Assembly: GCA_002104905.1 (NCBI GenBank)
Contig: MCFE01000021.1
Coordinates: 62,001-126,000 of the forward strand
Direction: 5' to 3'
DNA: 64,000 bases
From: Basidiobolus meristosporus CBS 931.73
Lineage: Eukaryota; Basidiobolomycota; Basidiobolomycetes; Basidiobolales; Basidiobolaceae
This document shows, one piece after another, positions 61,612 through 64,000 of the stretch. A program made the translations under genes and the position numbers. Each line of letters opens with the position of its first letter. Positions within the stretch are counted from its first letter, which is position 1. The notes beneath the pieces were generated by a model. The model was not told the DNA's origin. It made no database searches and worked only from the letters and a program-made list of their open reading frames with translations.

Positions 61612-63043
61612 CTCCCACTCAGCTAAATGTTCATACTGACTAGTCCTAAATTTGACCTAAGATACTCAAACTTCATTAGCTTATGATTTGGTATATATGT
61701 CTGCAATCATTTCATCTGAGGGACAGTAAACTAAGTTAACTAAGTTATTCTCTATAGCTTCACTTATGAAATGATGTCTAATATCTATGTGCTTAGTTCT
61801 AGCATGAAAAGTTGGATTTCTACCTAATTGTATACATCCTTGATTATCTTGAAATAAAGTAATAGGCGTTTTTTGACATAGGCCTAAATCTGTAGGAAGC
61901 ATTCTTAAACACATTGCTTCTTTTGTAGCTTCACAGGTTGCCATATACTCTGCCTCTGTGGTAGAAAGGGCTATGGTTGGTTGCTCTCTTGAATTCCATG
62001 AAATTGCTCCTTTACAGTAAAGCAAGGTGTATCCTGTGGTGGATCTTCTGTCTTCCAAATTTTGTCCCAAATCAGAATCAGAGTATCCCACAAGATCCTG
62101 TTCTGAATCCTTATAAGTGTAGCTTAAGCAGATATCAGCAGTTCCTTTTAGATATCTAAAAATCTGCTTAACTGCTGCAATATGATCATATCCATAGTTC
62201 TGAATATGCTGGCTGACAACACCCACTGAATGTGAGATATCTGGACATGTTCCAAGCATGATATACATCAGACTGCTACCATAGATTGATAAGGAAGGTC
62301 AGGGCTTTCAGATAGCACCAAGCTCTCTTGATTTGGTTAAGTTCTGACCAAGTTAAGGTTTATCTCCATTGGGGTAGATACAGGTTTACAGTCTTCCATT
62401 TTGTACTTCTCTAGTATATCTTGAATATACTTGGATTGGCTTAGGGTGATAGTCTGGGTACTTCTGTCTATGGAGAACTTAATCTCTAAGTAGTAACTGA
62501 GTTCTCCTAGATTGGCCATCTTGAACTCCTTAGATAGGCTGGATTTAGTCTCTTCCAATATTGCTAGATTATTGGTGGCTATAATAAGATCATCCACATA
62601 TAGAGCTAATAGAACTGGATTTGCTCTATCTGGCTTATAGTATATACTATAGCAGCATTCCTCCTTTGAAACTCAGAGATTCCAAATAAGAATCTATCTT
62701 GCAATTCCAGGCTTTTGGTGATTATTTGAGACCATAAAGAAACTTTTAAGCTTGCAGACCAAATGGGGGTTATCTTGGTCAGTAAACCCATCAGGCTGGT
62801 CCATATACATGTCCTCATCAAGTTCTCCATTCAAAAATGCAGCTTTTACATCCATTTGATGAATAAAAAACTTATATTTGGCTGCAATAGCCAATATTAA
62901 TCTGATAGAACTAAACTTTGCTACCATTGCAAAGGTCTCAGTATAGTTAAGTCCTTTTGTTTGAGAGTATACTTTGACCACATGTCCTGCTTTGAATCTT
63001 TCAATTGTACCATCAGCCTTGTATTATGTCTTCAAGACTCATC
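61612..63043 (-). mobile_element. Decayed Ty1/copia pol (reverse transcriptase and RNase H)
   Basis: On the minus strand from 63043: a reverse transcriptase start (KADGTIERFKAG, YSQTKGLNYTETFA, HQMDVKAAFLNGELDEDMYM), the active-site strand LYVDDLII, the connection (YIQDILEKYKMEDCKPVSTPME) and RNase H (GYSDSDLGQ, STTGYTL, SWNSREQPTIALSTTEAEYMA, ARTKHIDIRHHF, ADIYTKS). Frameshifts and stops lie near 62690-62760, 62270-62340 and 61680, so it cannot make a single polyprotein. The closing segment in another frame (KFEYLRSNLGL) ends at 61623, just before the polypurine tract. The 5' part (gag, integrase) is absent because a gypsy element interrupts at 63044. Confidence 0.88.
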
Positions 63044-63571
63044 TGTTATGAATAGACACAAGGCAGGAGAGTAGGGCTAGGCAAGGCAGGACCAGGAAAG
63101 GACTTAGGTGTGGATCAACAAGGCAAGGTGGATTTCCAAGGCAAGGCTGTTTATTCAAGACCTGTGTTTATCAGACTGAGGAATACTTAAGGGGGGATAG
63201 GACTATATATACTTTTTGGTTATACTGATGCCAAGAGATATTGGCTAATACTAATGGTGTTGTGGGGTGAGGCACAGCAATGTGCTGGGGATAACAATAT
63301 AGAAGGCAAGGCTCTGAGACAGGATGGGGAAATAGATTTGGTCACCCAATTATGTGACTAAGTCATGTGACCTGGTATTTCCATATATGGTACTGGACTA
63401 TGAAAAATACAATGGGAAGCTTCCATGGAATGTTCCATTGTGTAACAAGGGTTTGGAATGGTCAGGAACTTTCTGGAAGGTGGTAGAAGGTTCCAGAAGG
63501 AATCTCTTAGAGATTGAGCTAGGAAGCTGAAACTTGGCATGGGTGTTCATGGTTGTCATGTGATCATGACA
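63044..63571 (-). repeat. Ty3/gypsy chromovirus 3' LTR
   Basis: 528 bp with TG..CA ends: the minus strand begins TGTCATGATCACATG at 63571 and ends TTCATAACA at 63044. It directly follows the polypurine tract GGAAGAGGAGAATAG, whose last three bases are the stop codon of the chromodomain frame. Inside are a TATA-like GTATATATAG and a downstream AATAAA. The left flank ends TCATC at 63043, a candidate half of a 5-bp target duplication; the other half lies outside the window. Confidence 0.8.
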
Positions 63572-64000
63572 CTATTCTCCTCTTCCAGGTGAAGCTCTGT
63601 TGCCCTTTGGGGCAGGTTTTGCAGAATATTGCTGGTGGAACTGGGTAACCAGTTCTTGACAATTAGTGAGATGGGTAGCTGGTTCCCATGTTTGGTCACT
63701 TGGACCATAACCAATCCAGTCTACTAAGTAGTACAGCTTTGACTGGATATACTTGGAGTCTAGAATCTGTTTAACTTCAAATTCTTGATGTTGGTCAACC
63801 TGGATGGCTTGGGGCTTTGCTTCTTGCTGGTTTGGCAAGGTGTTCCTACAATACGGCTCCAGGAGGGACACATGGAAAGTATCATGGATTTTCATACTTG
63901 CTGGTAACTGTAGCTGATATACTATAGGGCTAAGCTTCTTCTTGATCTTGAAGGGACCAAGTTTCTTGAAATCCAATTTGTCACAAGGGCGGTTGGTGCT
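63572..64000 (-). mobile_element. Ty3/gypsy pol C terminus with chromodomain (partial, continues right)
   Basis: The minus strand is open from the window edge to a TAG at 63572. It encodes the end of an integrase: KLGPFKIKKKLSPIVYQLQLP and HDTFHVSLLEPY, the typical GPF/Y module. A chromodomain follows: EVKQILDSKYI, YYLVDWIGYGPSDQTWEPATHL. Chromodomains target such elements to particular chromatin. No break is seen in this part, so the gypsy copy may be relatively young. Codon 1 lies beyond the window. Confidence 0.88.

Overview
This window is nuclear DNA of a filamentous, early-diverging ('zygomycete-grade') fungus. Genes are interrupted by short introns (about 50-160 nt, GT..AG), many with a CTAAC/CTAAT-like branch site. 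The gene set is fungal: a BEM2-type RhoGAP, an RTT106-type histone chaperone, a WHI3/Scw1-type RRM protein, ATP17, a GPI-type chitin deacetylase, a Pls1-size tetraspanin, BUB1 and ORC6. Animal-like traits such as a CUL1-style cullin, WDR24 and a Ras gene with a tiny exon fit a Zoopagomycota/Mucoromycota-type lineage, but the species cannot be fixed from sequence alone. Spacing is loose, roughly one gene per 2.3 kb, with several 1-2.7 kb stretches in which no gene can be supported.

Layout. 0-6.2 kb: the 5' end of a probable ATP-dependent DNA ligase (-), a Tpa1/Ofd1 prolyl hydroxylase (+), and a cullin-1 gene of about 16 exons (-). 6.8-14.3 kb: a PH-domain protein (-), an epoxide hydrolase (-), a chitin deacetylase (+) and an HSL-type esterase (-). 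15.7-19.1 kb: an orphan small protein (+) and a VHS-GAT protein of LSB5/TOM1 type (-). 21.6-28.7 kb: a 2,274-residue BEM2-type protein with two RasGEF_N/RasGEF units, PH parts and a C-terminal RhoGAP domain. 29.2-37.8 kb, all on the minus strand: tetraspanin, a tyrosinase-like protein lacking copper ligands, a Ras-family GTPase with a 17-nt exon, ribosomal protein S29, an acyl-protein thioesterase-like hydrolase and an RTT106-like chaperone. 38.0-45.8 kb: WDR24/SEA2, ATP17 and a WHI3-like RNA-binding protein. 47.7-54.0 kb: an SH3 protein, a small one-TM protein, prohibitin-1 and a receptor-like protein (Cys-rich ectodomain, TM, cytosolic SH3). 54.9-59.7 kb: BUB1 kinase, ORC6 and a basic orphan ORF.

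60.6-64.0 kb is a nested graveyard of LTR retrotransposons. A plus-strand copia gag remnant is cut by a minus-strand copia element (LTR, polypurine tract and decayed pol). That element is in turn cut by a minus-strand Ty3/gypsy chromovirus whose 3' LTR, polypurine tract and chromodomain are visible. The two LTRs, from different superfamilies, share a near-identical 57-bp terminus.

Functional themes: polarity and GTPase signalling (BEM2-like, Ras, VHS-GAT, PH and SH3 proteins), cell-cycle and genome maintenance (CUL1, BUB1, ORC6, RTT106, ligase), mitochondria (ATP17, prohibitin, possibly the ligase) and cell-surface or secreted proteins (chitin deacetylase, tyrosinase-like protein, tetraspanin). 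I saw no CRISPR array, rRNA or convincing tRNA. No wholly new multi-gene system stands out. The most unusual items are the ligand-depleted tyrosinase, the shared LTR ends, the Ras micro-exon and the TM-SH3 receptor-like protein.
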